Source: Anaerolinea thermophila UNI-1
GTDB lineage: Bacteria > Chloroflexota > Anaerolineae > Anaerolineales > Anaerolineaceae
DNA length: 64,000 nt
Direction of reading: 5' to 3'
NCBI RefSeq assembly: GCF_000199675.1
Contig: NC_014960.1
Coordinates: 1,922,001 to 1,986,000 of the forward strand
The translations under genes and the position numbers were made by a program. Numbering within the stretch: position 1 is the first letter of the stretch; each line of letters begins with the position of its first letter. The notes under the pieces were generated by a model. That model did not search any database. It had not been told where the DNA came from and was given only the letters and a program-made list of their open reading frames with translations. Shown in pieces: positions 34,908-43,711 of the stretch.

Positions 34908-35768
34908 TCAGTCGGATTCTGAGTAACCACATAGCGCAATTGCTTTGGGTCCGGTATGCGCACCCAACACTGGACTCACAATAGAAATAAAGAGTTCAGC
35001 GGGGTGATAGGTCTCCCGAACCCTCTCAGCAAGTGCCTCGGCTTCGTCCCTAGCGGCGTTGTGCAAAACTGTGATGTGCATAGGGGAAGTTATATTCAAA
35101 TGCTTGAAAAATTCCTTGAACAACCCATCAATAGCGGCACTCCGAGATCGCGCTGGGATTGAAGGATGCACAATTCCCGTTGAAGGATCTACATAGATTA
35201 GGGGCTTGATTTGCAAAAGAGAGGCAAGAAACTTGGTAGCATTTCCTATTCTTCCGCCCTTTTCCAAATACTTCAGGGTGTTCAAGGAAATGTAATACGC
35301 CATCTTCTGGCGAACTTTCGTTGCCACTTCAAGCATTTCCCAAGCATTCGCTCCCTGTTCACGGGCTCGCGCCGCAGCGATGACCTGCCACCCCAATCCC
35401 ATGGAGTTGTTCTTGCTATCCACAATGTGAATAGGAATAGAAAAATCCTGGGCGGCGAGCCTTGCAGACTCAATCGTACCGCTCATTGCACTGGAGATGG
35501 TAAAAACGATAATTTCTTTTGCACCACCGTCCTGCAATGCTTGAAAAGTATTGATAAAATCCTGAGGCGCTGGCTGAGATGTGGTAGGATGAACTTCTTC
35601 ACGCTCCAATCTTTCATAAAAGGATTCAGGCGATAAATCCACACCATCGCGGTAGGTGTCATTCCCAAAGTGAATGGACAAAGGGACAACGGAAATTTCA
35701 AACTCTTCACGCCAGGATTGTGGAATATCACAGGTGCTGTCAGTTACAAGGGCAATAGGGTATTTCAT
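34908..35768 (-). CDS. DegV family fatty-acid-binding protein
   Basis: 286 residues from ATG 35768. DegV proteins bind a fatty acid; some act as FakB subunits that present fatty acid to the kinase FakA, though no FakA gene is here. Signatures: VTDSTCDIP at the N-terminus, TSQPAPQDF, SSAMSGTIESAR and GHGG-like end region VLGAHTGPKAIAL. The longer frame to 35840 lacks a ribosome binding site and adds a basic tail not typical of DegV. Confidence 0.92.
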   Translation of the reverse strand: MKYPIALVTDSTCDIPQSWREEFEISVVPLSIHFGNDTYRDGVDLSPESFYERLEREEVHPTTSQPAPQDFINTFQALQDGGAKEIIVFTISSAMSGTIESARLAAQDFSIPIHIVDSKNNSMGLGWQVIAAARAREQGANAWEMLEVATKVRQKMAYYISLNTLKYLEKGGRIGNATKFLASLLQIKPLIYVDPSTGIVHPSIPARSRSAAIDGLFKEFFKHLNITSPMHITVLHNAARDEAEALAERVRETYHPAELFISIVSPVLGAHTGPKAIALCGYSESD

Positions 35769-35958
35769 AGAAATTACTTTCTTTTTGGTTTTTTGGCATT
35801 TTAATCTCCCGGGCAACAGGTTATGGGTGACCACAGTCACATTGCAAGATACATTTCCAAATATTTCTTGACAGGAATTTAAAGATTCCTATCAATTCAC
35901 AGGGAACTTTGCATTCCTCCAATCGTTTAAGTATAAAATGCCCCTTATGGAGAAAAAA

Positions 35959-36621
35959 ATGAAAAAATACTGGTTTATTATTCTGGCGGTATGTGCGAGT
36001 TTACTTTTTTCGGCATGTCAACCGCAACATGAAAATCCTTCTCAGATGCCTTCCCCATACCCTTCAGGAGAGATACCCAATCCATATCAGCACCCCTATC
36101 CTCCTTTTGAACCAGCAGAGGAAGAACAGCTTGTAAAAACGGTCCTTCAAAAAGTTTCAGATATTTTGGGTAAACCCCAAGAAGTACTGAAAGTTCAGAA
36201 AGTGGAAAGCAAGGAATGGGCAAATGCATGCCTGGAGTTACCTCATCCGGATGAGACTTGTGCTGAAATGATCGTCAACGGATATCGTATTCAACTACTT
36301 GTGGAAGGGAAAACCGTTTTTGTTCACACCAATCAGGATGGCTCAGTTGTGCGAATTGCTGGAGAAAACGAGATGGGAGATATTTCTGATAAGGCAAAGA
36401 ACTACCTGGTTGAAAAGTTGGGCATTCCTACAGAGGAAATCACTATCCTTGAAGTTCAAGAGGTTGAATGGCCTGACTCATGTCTGGGAGTTGTCCAACC
36501 TGACCAAATGTGCTTGCAAGTCATTACACCTGGATACCGCATTGTGGTAGAAGTGAAAGGCAAGAAAATCATCCTGCACACCGACCGCGAAGGGAAACGT
36601 ATTCTGCAAGCCAAACGGTGA
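35959..36621 (+). CDS. Lipoprotein with two tandem Cys-containing repeat domains
   Basis: 220 residues from ATG 35959 (GGAG six bases upstream; ATGs at 35938 and 35947 lack a site). Lipobox LFSAC gives Cys20. A Pro/Tyr-rich spacer (PYPSGEIPNPYQHPYP) leads to two homologous units of about 75 residues. Each has a W-x-N/D-x-C-L core and a PD-x-x-C element, then a YRI strand and an HT(N/D)-x-(D/E)G end: WANACLELPHPDETC / WPDSCLGVVQPDQMC. The paired Cys probably form a disulfide in each unit. Cell-surface location is predicted; function unknown. Confidence 0.75.
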   Translation: MKKYWFIILAVCASLLFSACQPQHENPSQMPSPYPSGEIPNPYQHPYPPFEPAEEEQLVKTVLQKVSDILGKPQEVLKVQKVESKEWANACLELPHPDETCAEMIVNGYRIQLLVEGKTVFVHTNQDGSVVRIAGENEMGDISDKAKNYLVEKLGIPTEEITILEVQEVEWPDSCLGVVQPDQMCLQVITPGYRIVVEVKGKKIILHTDREGKRILQAKR

Positions 36622-36642
36622 CTCGTGAAATTCCTTTATCAG

Positions 36643-36676
36643 AATTACACCGGGGCCTTCCTGCTCTGGTGTAATT
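36643..36676 (+). terminator. Hairpin after the repeat lipoprotein gene
   Basis: Stem AATTACACCGGGGC (36643-36656) pairs with GCTCTGGTGTAATT (36663-36676), 12 of 14 positions, six-base loop, followed by CCTTTG. Probable terminator or attenuator before the solute-binding protein gene. Confidence 0.6.
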
Positions 36677-36702
36677 CCTTTGTATCCGGTAAACTATTCC
36701 TC

Positions 36703-38130
36703 ATGAAAACTGCCTTCCAGAAGCAACCCGGTTCTGTGAAAATTGTCTTGTTGATGTTGCTTGTCCTGGTCACTGGTTGCAGCACTTTTCTTCCTGAAAA
36801 ATCACCTGCAACGCTTACCCCTAGTCCAATCCCAATAACTCCATCTCACCAACCACAACCAACAGCAACAATTACACCTGAGATCCCGATTGAGTACCGG
36901 GTTGAGATAAATGATCTTAGAGGAAGTGAAATTCTGTTCCTCCACCCGTTTGTGGGCGCAATCGATGAACAATATCAAGCATGGGCAGAGGAATTCAATC
37001 AAAAAAATCCCTACGGAATCACAATCAAAGTTGAAAGTACGGGTGGGCTGGATACACTACCCTCGATGATCCAATCCAGAAATCCACAGGTGATCTTAAC
37101 AACACCTGAATTGCTCTCCCAAGGATTGGAAGAAGGCTGGCTTGCGGCGCTGGATGGCTATCTCACCTTGCCTGAGTTGGGTTTGTCTGAGGCGGAACAG
37201 AAAAACATCCATGAGGAGTTCTGGCTTCAGGATCGTTTTTCAGGGGCGCAAAGTGGTTTTCCAGCCTTGAGAACAGCCATAGGTTTGATCTATAACACCA
37301 CATGGGCTAATGAATTAGGTTATACCCATCCTCCAAGTACCCCCCAAGAATTCCTGGAACAAGCCTGCGCTGCTGCTCGTGAAAATAATCGAAGTGCATA
37401 TCTGGATAAACGGGGTACCGGAGGATGGCTTTTATCTACAGATTCTTTACATGCAATTGCCTGGTGGTATGCATTTGGGGCAAAAGTTTTACCTGAAAAG
37501 CCAGGCGAAAAAATCCAATTTGAACAAAACAGCGTAGCAACAACCTTCCAGTTTTTACGTGACATGCAATCCCAGGGTTGCCTCTGGCAAGGCCTCAATC
37601 CCTCTCCTTACAGATATTTTTCCGAGCGCTACACGTTGTTTTATATCGGTTCTCTTCAAGATATTCCACCTCAACAAGCCTACCATCAAAGCCTGGCAAG
37701 GAAGGATGACTGGACACTAATCCCTTTCCCCCGACAAAACCAGGAACCTTTTTTCCTGAGCCATGGGTTTTCTTACGGTTTGTTAAGGACCAAGCCCAAA
37801 CTTCAAATGGCAGGTTGGTTATGGATTCGATGGCTTGCAGATCCTTCCAGACAATCTACCCTCACTCGCCTTTATCAGGGAATGCCCTTGGGGAACTCAA
37901 GCCAGAATGTTTTCTTCGACCCAATTCTTGAAAAACATTTTATGCACGATGCTTCCCTAATTCCGCTTCCAGGAAATCCCGATTGGCTCATCGCCCGTCG
38001 TCCTGTCGAAGACGCATTCTGGCAAATATTTCACCTTGCGGAAGGACAATCTGTTGAAGAGGTCATGGTTGAACTTCAATCCCTGACAGAATACGAACTC
38101 TCACGAACACAGGCAACGCCGATCCCATAA
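36703..38130 (+). CDS. Extracellular solute-binding lipoprotein, family 1 (orphan)
   Basis: 475 residues from ATG 36703, where the signal peptide begins; the longer frame from GTG 36625 crosses a hairpin. Lipobox LVTGC gives Cys26. A Thr/Pro spacer (ATLTPSPIPITPSHQPQP) precedes a type 2 periplasmic binding protein fold of the sugar-binding family 1: FLHPFVGAIDEQYQAWAEEF, then VILTTPELLSQGLEEGWLAALD. No permease or ATPase gene is adjacent, so it may work with components elsewhere or act as a sensor. The ECF-like membrane protein follows on the same strand. Confidence 0.85.
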   Translation: MKTAFQKQPGSVKIVLLMLLVLVTGCSTFLPEKSPATLTPSPIPITPSHQPQPTATITPEIPIEYRVEINDLRGSEILFLHPFVGAIDEQYQAWAEEFNQKNPYGITIKVESTGGLDTLPSMIQSRNPQVILTTPELLSQGLEEGWLAALDGYLTLPELGLSEAEQKNIHEEFWLQDRFSGAQSGFPALRTAIGLIYNTTWANELGYTHPPSTPQEFLEQACAAARENNRSAYLDKRGTGGWLLSTDSLHAIAWWYAFGAKVLPEKPGEKIQFEQNSVATTFQFLRDMQSQGCLWQGLNPSPYRYFSERYTLFYIGSLQDIPPQQAYHQSLARKDDWTLIPFPRQNQEPFFLSHGFSYGLLRTKPKLQMAGWLWIRWLADPSRQSTLTRLYQGMPLGNSSQNVFFDPILEKHFMHDASLIPLPGNPDWLIARRPVEDAFWQIFHLAEGQSVEEVMVELQSLTEYELSRTQATPIP

Positions 38131-38144
38131 TCTTATGCAGAGGT

Positions 38145-38173
38145 TTGGTCATTAGACAAAAAGCCGATATAAT
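38145..38173 (+). promoter_or_regulatory. Candidate promoter of the ECF-like fusion gene
   Basis: TTGGTC (38145-38150), 17-base spacer, TATAAT (38168-38173). Predicted transcription start near 38180, upstream of ATG 38202. Confidence 0.45.
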
Positions 38174-38201
38174 CCTGTTAAGGTACAGGATTGTTGGGCT
38201 T

Positions 38202-40598
38202 ATGAATTCCCCATCCAACAACATGAATGAAGAGTTCATCGACCTTTTTCGAGAAACGGTTAATGACGTTTTTCGATATTCCCTGGCACGTTGTGGGGAT
38301 TGGCAAGAAGCTCAACAAATTACAAGATTTGTTTTTCTCACCGCAGCAAAATTATGGGCTCAAGGGCTGAATCTTAAGATTCCTCCCAAAGAATGGCTTT
38401 TTCAACTGGCAGTAGTGGCACAATTACACCATCCAGTTTTCGATACTACTTTAGAAAACGCTTCATCTTATCCAACCCAACAACAAATGGGGGTTTTTGC
38501 TCAAATTCAGGAAAATGCCGAGGAATGGAAACGCCTTCCTCGAAAGCAGGCGGACGGTTTAGCGTTAACCTTGTTTACTTCTCTCGAACTGGATCAAATT
38601 GCTTCTACTTTGGGATGGTATCCTTTTGATACCCAGACGAATCTGTCCAAACTTGTATCAAATTACTCTCCTCTCCGTAGCCTTAGGAACGAAATAACGC
38701 CGGTCGGCTATTTTGTTCAACATCTGGAAAGAGAAGTCGTCAATCTGTTGGAACAAAAAAAAACTTCCAGAGCCCTTTTCTTACAAATCTCTTTATGGAG
38801 ATTGGAATACCTACACGAAAAATTATTCGGTTTTCTCTCCAAGGCAATTCCCATAATCGTGTTCGTTAGCATCCTTTTCTGGGCGATTCTCCGGCTCAGC
38901 AGTTCATCAGGACCTTTCCTTCCTTTTAACACCGCATTCAACTCTGCTCTTATGGAAGAACTCCCCCCTACTTCGACACCGACCAGGGCTTTTGAAGTTA
39001 CCTCGCCGATGATAGATGACAAGGCAATTTACGTAGGCTGGGACGGGAGTATTCGAATGCTCAACCTGATGACAGAAATAGAAACTATCCTCACGGATCC
39101 CGATTTCTACCCCCTTTCAGAACGTTTTCCTGCCACCCCACTTTCAATCTCACCAGATGGGAATTGGCTTACACTCTATCGCCACAATGATCAAAGTCTA
39201 TGGCTTATTCCCACAGATGGCAGTAAAAACACAATAAAAGTGGCATCCTCTCAGGTGCCATTTTCGTGGTCGTCTGATAGCAAGCACCTTCTTCTTGGTA
39301 AATTCCCCGACTATCGCACAATCAGCGATTTCTCATTAGAACAGGACAATGTTGTTCTATTTACCAAACTTCCGGGTGAGGTCTTAAGTGTTTCCGTATC
39401 TCCCAACAATCGCTGGATTGCTGTGATGTATTTATCGCCATCCGGTATGCCGTCGGGCGAGGTTTATCTGGGTTTACTGGATCGGAGCGGAAAAAAGCGA
39501 GTGGTCTTAACCTCCAAAAATGACTTTCAAGCAAGCGCCGCACTCTTCTCCGGCGATTATCGTTTGCTCTGGACAGAACAGAGTGATCAACTCTGGGTAC
39601 CACGATGGAGAACCGCCTATTCCATAGACGAGGTTCTTCTTGCAGAACTCGAACCCGCTGAAAGTGATATTCCGGTAGGACAATTTGCCTCAGTAAGTGA
39701 AATGCCATTATGGTCCCCTCCGGCTTTCCAGGAAGAACAAGATATTGCAAAGTTAGTCGCCCTATTTGGAAACGAGGTTTATTTGTGGCCCGAGTACTCC
39801 AGGAAAAACGAACGGGTCTTTTTGTCCCCCAATCACCAAAAAGTGCTCATCCTTCGTCCGATTCAAGGTGAAAGCCGAGAAGCATACTTAACGCTGAAAG
39901 AAACCAACCTCTGGGACAGCAATGTTTGGACTAACGAGTTCCCTGAATTTGATCTGGCTTACTGGACGGCGGACCAGAATTATGTCCTTTTGGGAGAGTC
40001 ATCCTCGACCCCGGGCAGGATTTGGTTCTTATCGATTGAACACCCTCAGGAATTTGAAATCCTCTCAAATGACGGGATTCTTTTAGGAACTTTTTCGTTC
40101 CTCCAATGGCGATCGAAAAATCTGGCTTCCACATTCCCTGTTGAAGCCATTTTCGCATCGAATCCCGTGCAAATCCCAGCCCCGGGTGTTTCCTTGGGCT
40201 CTTTCCTGGTACCTGTTGGATGGCAAATCTGGATTTATAACGATCCTGTTCCCACTCTTTCCATTGCTAACTTTTATCCCACCGATCCGGTAGGATGGAT
40301 TGCGCTGGACCCTTCCAAGGTATGGATCAACATTCAGCATGGCGAAATCCTCATCTCCAGTATGATGCAAAGTCCACCTCCCGACTTTCAAACGGTCTCT
40401 GGCATACCGGTATATCATTTCTCCGAAAGGAAAGAAACAGACCAGACTTTGCTCAATGATCTGTATTGGATTTATTTAAAAGACCAGGGAACTGCCCTGA
40501 GCATCAATTACCAACCTTTGAATACACAACAGAAAGCATGGGTGGAAAAGATAATTCTTTCCTTCCAAATTGAAAATCCTCCAGCACAAATGCCTTAA
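38202..40598 (+). CDS. ECF sigma factor-like domain fused to a membrane helix and beta-propeller-like domain
   Basis: 798 residues from ATG 38202. Residues 11-52 resemble sigma region 2 (LFRETVNDVFRYSLARCGD, then AQQITRFVFLTAAKLW). Residues 105-155 resemble region 4 (EWKRLPRKQADGLALTLFT, then LDQIASTLGWYPFDTQT), but the DNA-recognition helix is poorly conserved. One membrane helix spans 214-231 (IPIIVFVSILFWAIL). The remaining 560 residues are beta-rich with TolB/WD40-like blades (ISPDGNWLTLYR, VSPNNRWIAVMYL, LSPNHQKVLIL). So the sigma-like part is cytoplasmic and the propeller outside. It could be a membrane-tethered sigma factor or a degenerate relative that lost promoter binding. ATG 38223 is an alternative start. 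Confidence 0.7.
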   Translation: MNSPSNNMNEEFIDLFRETVNDVFRYSLARCGDWQEAQQITRFVFLTAAKLWAQGLNLKIPPKEWLFQLAVVAQLHHPVFDTTLENASSYPTQQQMGVFAQIQENAEEWKRLPRKQADGLALTLFTSLELDQIASTLGWYPFDTQTNLSKLVSNYSPLRSLRNEITPVGYFVQHLEREVVNLLEQKKTSRALFLQISLWRLEYLHEKLFGFLSKAIPIIVFVSILFWAILRLSSSSGPFLPFNTAFNSALMEELPPTSTPTRAFEVTSPMIDDKAIYVGWDGSIRMLNLMTEIETILTDPDFYPLSERFPATPLSISPDGNWLTLYRHNDQSLWLIPTDGSKNTIKVASSQVPFSWSSDSKHLLLGKFPDYRTISDFSLEQDNVVLFTKLPGEVLSVSVSPNNRWIAVMYLSPSGMPSGEVYLGLLDRSGKKRVVLTSKNDFQASAALFSGDYRLLWTEQSDQLWVPRWRTAYSIDEVLLAELEPAESDIPVGQFASVSEMPLWSPPAFQEEQDIAKLVALFGNEVYLWPEYSRKNERVFLSPNHQKVLILRPIQGESREAYLTLKETNLWDSNVWTNEFPEFDLAYWTADQNYVLLGESSSTPGRIWFLSIEHPQEFEILSNDGILLGTFSFLQWRSKNLASTFPVEAIFASNPVQIPAPGVSLGSFLVPVGWQIWIYNDPVPTLSIANFYPTDPVGWIALDPSKVWINIQHGEILISSMMQSPPPDFQTVSGIPVYHFSERKETDQTLLNDLYWIYLKDQGTALSINYQPLNTQQKAWVEKIILSFQIENPPAQMP

Positions 40599-40608
40599 AA
40601 AGAATAAA

Positions 40609-40637
40609 GAGCCCTCTGATATGCCACCAGAGGGCTC
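40609..40637. terminator. Bidirectional terminator between convergent genes
   Basis: Perfect 10-bp stem GAGCCCTCTG/CAGAGGGCTC (40609-40618, 40628-40637); the plus strand continues CTTTGATTTATTT and the minus strand TTTATTCTTTTT. It ends the ECF-like gene and the metA-metY transcript. Confidence 0.85.
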
Positions 40638-40648
40638 CTTTGATTTAT

Positions 40649-41944
40649 TTAATCGGAGAGGGCTTGTTCCAGGTCCCAAAGGATATCCTCAATATCCTCT
40701 ATTCCAATACTCAACCGAATGAAATCGGGCGTGACGCCAGCACTTAATTGCGCCTCTGGGCTTAACTGGCTGTGCGTCGTGCTGGCAGGGTGAATAGCAA
40801 GACTTTTAGCATCTCCCACATTTGCAAGGTGACTGAACAACTGCAAGCGGTCAATAAACCGTTTGCCCGCCTCTAACCCACCTTCGATACCAAATCCCAG
40901 AATCGCTCCCGCACCTTTCGGCAGGTATTTTTTCGCTCGATGGTAATCGGGATGTTCTGGCAGTCCAGGATAAGTTACCCAACGCACTTTGGGATGACTG
41001 GCTAAAAATTCTGCTGTTCGTTGGGCGTTGGATACATGGCGATCCATGCGCAGACTCAAAGTCTCCACACCTTGAAGAAACAGCCAGGAATTGAAAGGAG
41101 ACTGACAAGCGCCAATATCTCTGAGAATCTGCACTCGCGCTTTGACAATGTACGCTGCCGGTCCTAAATCCGCATATACCAATCCGTGGTAACTCTCATC
41201 CGGTGTATTGAAGTTAGGGAAACGAGGGTTATCTTTCCATTGGAAGTTCCCTCCATCCACGATAATGCCTCCAATGGAAGTTCCATGACCTCCAATAAAC
41301 TTTGTTGTGGAATGAGTCACAATGTTAGCGCCCCATTCAATGGGACGGCATAAATAGGGCGTGGCAAAGGTGTTGTCAATCATCAGAGGAATTTGATATT
41401 CCCTAGCAATAGCAGAAACCTCCTCGAAAGGGAACACGTTTATGCGAGGATTTCCCAATGTCTCGCCGTATAAAATTTTTGTATTATCACGAATGGCTCG
41501 ACGAAAATTTTCCGGATCGGATGGATCTACAAACGTAACCTCAATCCCCAAACGCGGGAAAGTATAAGCAAATTGATTGTAGGTGCCTCCATAAAGCGTG
41601 GAAGCGGAAACAATATGATCCCCCTGTTCGCACAGGGTTAAAATCGCCATCGTTTGAGCGGCATGACCAGAACTCGCTGCCAATGCCCCTACTCCTCCCT
41701 CAAGGTCGGCAATACGTTGTTCCAGCACATCCGTCGTGGGATTCATGATACGAGTGTAAATGTTTCCGTTCTCCTGCAGGGAGAAGAGACGCGCCGCATG
41801 TTCGGTATCTCGAAACACATAGGAAGTAGTCTGATATAAAGGCACGGCGCGCGATCCTGTCACGGGATCGGGAACCTGGGCAGCATGTAGCTGGCGAGTA
41901 GTAAACCCAAAAGTACGATGACGCGATGGCGTTTGTTGAGACAT
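40649..41944 (-). CDS. metY: O-acetylhomoserine sulfhydrylase
   Basis: PLP-dependent Cys/Met-metabolism enzyme of 431 residues that makes homocysteine from O-acetylhomoserine and sulfide. Schiff-base Lys215 lies in THSTTKFIGGHG; other family blocks are PLYQTTSYVF, YTRIMNPTTDVLE, MIDNTFATPYL and the MetY-type insertion around NPRFPNFNTPDESYHGL. It follows metA after a 15-base gap under the SAM-I riboswitch, and the predicted acetyl specificity of that MetA matches MetY rather than cystathionine synthase. Confidence 0.95.
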   Translation of the reverse strand: MSQQTPSRHRTFGFTTRQLHAAQVPDPVTGSRAVPLYQTTSYVFRDTEHAARLFSLQENGNIYTRIMNPTTDVLEQRIADLEGGVGALAASSGHAAQTMAILTLCEQGDHIVSASTLYGGTYNQFAYTFPRLGIEVTFVDPSDPENFRRAIRDNTKILYGETLGNPRINVFPFEEVSAIAREYQIPLMIDNTFATPYLCRPIEWGANIVTHSTTKFIGGHGTSIGGIIVDGGNFQWKDNPRFPNFNTPDESYHGLVYADLGPAAYIVKARVQILRDIGACQSPFNSWLFLQGVETLSLRMDRHVSNAQRTAEFLASHPKVRWVTYPGLPEHPDYHRAKKYLPKGAGAILGFGIEGGLEAGKRFIDRLQLFSHLANVGDAKSLAIHPASTTHSQLSPEAQLSAGVTPDFIRLSIGIEDIEDILWDLEQALSD

Positions 41945-41959
41945 ATGTCCTCCTTTGGA

Positions 41960-42883
41960 TTATGACTTTACAAGGTCATCCAGATTGAACGGTGTGACCT
42001 GGTACACATAGTAATTGAGCCAATTGGCAAACAGTAAATGAGAGTGCCCTCTCCAGCGCACCACAGGCGGACGAGAAGGATCATCGGCGGGGTAATAATT
42101 CAATGGAACATGGATGGGCTTTCCCAAACGAACATCCCGCTCATATTCGGATTGCAATGTCAGAGGGTCATATTCCGAATGTCCGGTAACAAAAATCTGT
42201 CTTCCATCCCGTCTCATGACAATATAGACACCTGCCAGAGGAGACTCTGCAATCACCTCCAGATCAGGAACTTTCTGGATATCTTCCTTTCGAATTTCGG
42301 TATGACGTGAATGCGGGGCATAAAAGACATCATCAAATCCTCGTAGCAAAGGAATATGATTTCTCAATGCATAATGCTCAAACACGCCAAACATCTTTCT
42401 GGGTAAGGCATATTTGGGAATACCATACTGGTGATACAAGCCAGCCTGTGCCCCCCAGCAGATAAAGAAAGTACTGGTGACGTGAACACCACTCCAGTCA
42501 ATGATTTCAGTCAGTTCTTTCCAGTAATCTACCTCCTCAAACTCCAAATGCTCGACTGGCGCACCTGTGATAATTAGCCCATCGAATTTCAAATGGGAAA
42601 GTTCATCGAAGGTCTGATAAAAAGCCAGAAGATGTTCCTCTGGTGTATTTTTCGACTGGTGAGACGAGGTACGCATAAAGGTAATTTCCACCTGAAGGGG
42701 GGTGTTCCCGAGCAAACGTAACAACTGTGTCTCGGTAGCAATCTTCGTAGGCATCAAATTGAGAATAGCAATTTTGAGCGGACGAATATCCTGATGATCT
42801 GCACGCTCCTCATCCATAACAAACACGTTTTCTTGCAACAGAATCTCCCGAGCAGGGAGATTGACAGGAATCCTGATTGGCAT
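41960..42883 (-). CDS. metA: Homoserine O-acetyltransferase (MetA family)
   Basis: 307 residues, the usual length. It activates homoserine as the first committed step of methionine synthesis. The canonical catalytic residues fall at their canonical positions: nucleophile Cys142 (FFICWGAQAG), His235 and Glu237 (TGHSEYD). Residue 111 is Glu (TGAPVEHLEF). In MetA, Glu at 111 goes with acetyl-CoA use and Gly with succinyl-CoA use, so this is predicted to be an acetyltransferase. First gene after the SAM-I riboswitch and followed by metY. Confidence 0.95.
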   Translation of the reverse strand: MPIRIPVNLPAREILLQENVFVMDEERADHQDIRPLKIAILNLMPTKIATETQLLRLLGNTPLQVEITFMRTSSHQSKNTPEEHLLAFYQTFDELSHLKFDGLIITGAPVEHLEFEEVDYWKELTEIIDWSGVHVTSTFFICWGAQAGLYHQYGIPKYALPRKMFGVFEHYALRNHIPLLRGFDDVFYAPHSRHTEIRKEDIQKVPDLEVIAESPLAGVYIVMRRDGRQIFVTGHSEYDPLTLQSEYERDVRLGKPIHVPLNYYPADDPSRPPVVRWRGHSHLLFANWLNYYVYQVTPFNLDDLVKS

Positions 42884-42938
42884 TTCCTAACAACCCTTTC
42901 TAGATGGATATTGTGTTAATGGGAGGTCTCTTGAAGAT

Positions 42939-42971
42939 AAAAAAAGACCTCTTCTGTAAGTAAGAAGAGGT
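42939..42971 (-). terminator. SAM riboswitch expression-platform terminator
   Basis: Nine-base-pair stem ACCTCTTCT/AGAAGAGGT with a seven-base loop, followed on the minus strand by a C and seven T. It lies between the SAM aptamer and metA. The aptamer's 3' strand (GATAAGAGGA) is close enough to act in an antiterminator when SAM is low. Confidence 0.9.
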
Positions 42972-42989
42972 TAGCAAGTCCGGCTAAGT

Positions 42990-43098
42990 CTCCTCTTATC
43001 TTCCAGAAAAACTTCTGCAGGAATTGGCACCATGCCGAATTTCGGCTGGTTGTCGAGGTTTCATCGGGCCTGTCCCTCCACCTCTCTGGATAAGAGTG
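42990..43098 (-). ncRNA. SAM-I (S-box) riboswitch
   Basis: On the minus strand the conserved S-box core is complete. P1 pairs CTTATC with GATAAG; after the first come AGAGAGGTGGAGGGAC, GGCCCGATGAAACC, CGACAACC, a hairpin GCCGAAATTCGGC, and GGTGCCAATTCCTGC before the P1 closing strand. These match the consensus that binds S-adenosylmethionine. With the downstream terminator it should switch metA-metY off at high SAM. Confidence 0.95.
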
Positions 43099-43120
43099 CT
43101 TTTATTCAATTGTCGGTGTT

Positions 43121-43148
43121 AATATACCACGTTTTATCCTATTTTCAA
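43121..43148 (-). promoter_or_regulatory. Promoter of the SAM riboswitch-metA-metY transcript
   Basis: TTGAAA, 16-base spacer, TATATT on the minus strand; predicted start near 43114, about 16 bases before the aptamer P1 helix. Confidence 0.65.
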
Positions 43149-43187
43149 GTCTCGAAAAAGGGTCATTTTTGAGGGGGCTTTTGGCTT

Positions 43188-43544
43188 TTACAGTACCCGT
43201 TCCTTCACAGATATTCCTTTTCCGGGGGGAAGAACTTTTTTTCTGCCATCCAACAGGTGCGCAATGGCTAAAATGGGATGACGAAGAAGCATGCGCGGAC
43301 CTGCATGGCGCATCATCCGCCGAACCCGTTCACGCATTTCTGGCTTGTAACAGTGTATGGGACAATTAGCACAGGTAGGTTTCTTTTCCTGATAGGGACA
43401 TTTTTCCAGCCGAAAAAAAGCATAATCCAGCAGTTCCTGGCACTCCATACAAAGGTTACCATCAGGTAAGCCATGGTGGTCAGCACAATATATTCTGGAC
43501 ATGGCAAGAATGGTTTTTCTTTCGCGAGCGATTCTTGGATGCAT
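43188..43544 (-). CDS. YgbA-like (nitrous oxide-stimulated promoter) family protein
   Basis: 118 residues from ATG 43544, which has GGGAGGT six bases upstream; the longer frame to 43646 lacks a site. Cys-rich core: YCADHHG, LCMECQELLDYAF, RLEKCPYQ and CANCPIHCYKPEMRERVR. This matches the small YgbA_NO family, whose genes in enterobacteria respond to nitric oxide; the Cys pattern suggests a bound metal. It lies upstream of the methionine operon on the same strand, but the riboswitch promoter separates them. Confidence 0.85.
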   Translation of the reverse strand: MHPRIARERKTILAMSRIYCADHHGLPDGNLCMECQELLDYAFFRLEKCPYQEKKPTCANCPIHCYKPEMRERVRRMMRHAGPRMLLRHPILAIAHLLDGRKKVLPPGKGISVKERVL

Positions 43545-43711
43545 GCTTACCTCCCAACGGGCTAATCGTACCATGATCACAACAAAACTTCTTTGTTCTG
43601 CGTCAAAAAGTTCACAAGATTGAAGTTTTATAAGATTCACGAACACAGGCGCATCGAGTGTTCTCTGTGAGGGTTATATCCAGTGTACCCACCTATCTTG
43701 ATGAGGTTGAT

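Noticed and set aside
36625..36702. Longer start for the solute-binding lipoprotein
   Set aside because: It would cross a terminator-like hairpin and place extra residues before a clear signal peptide beginning at 36703.
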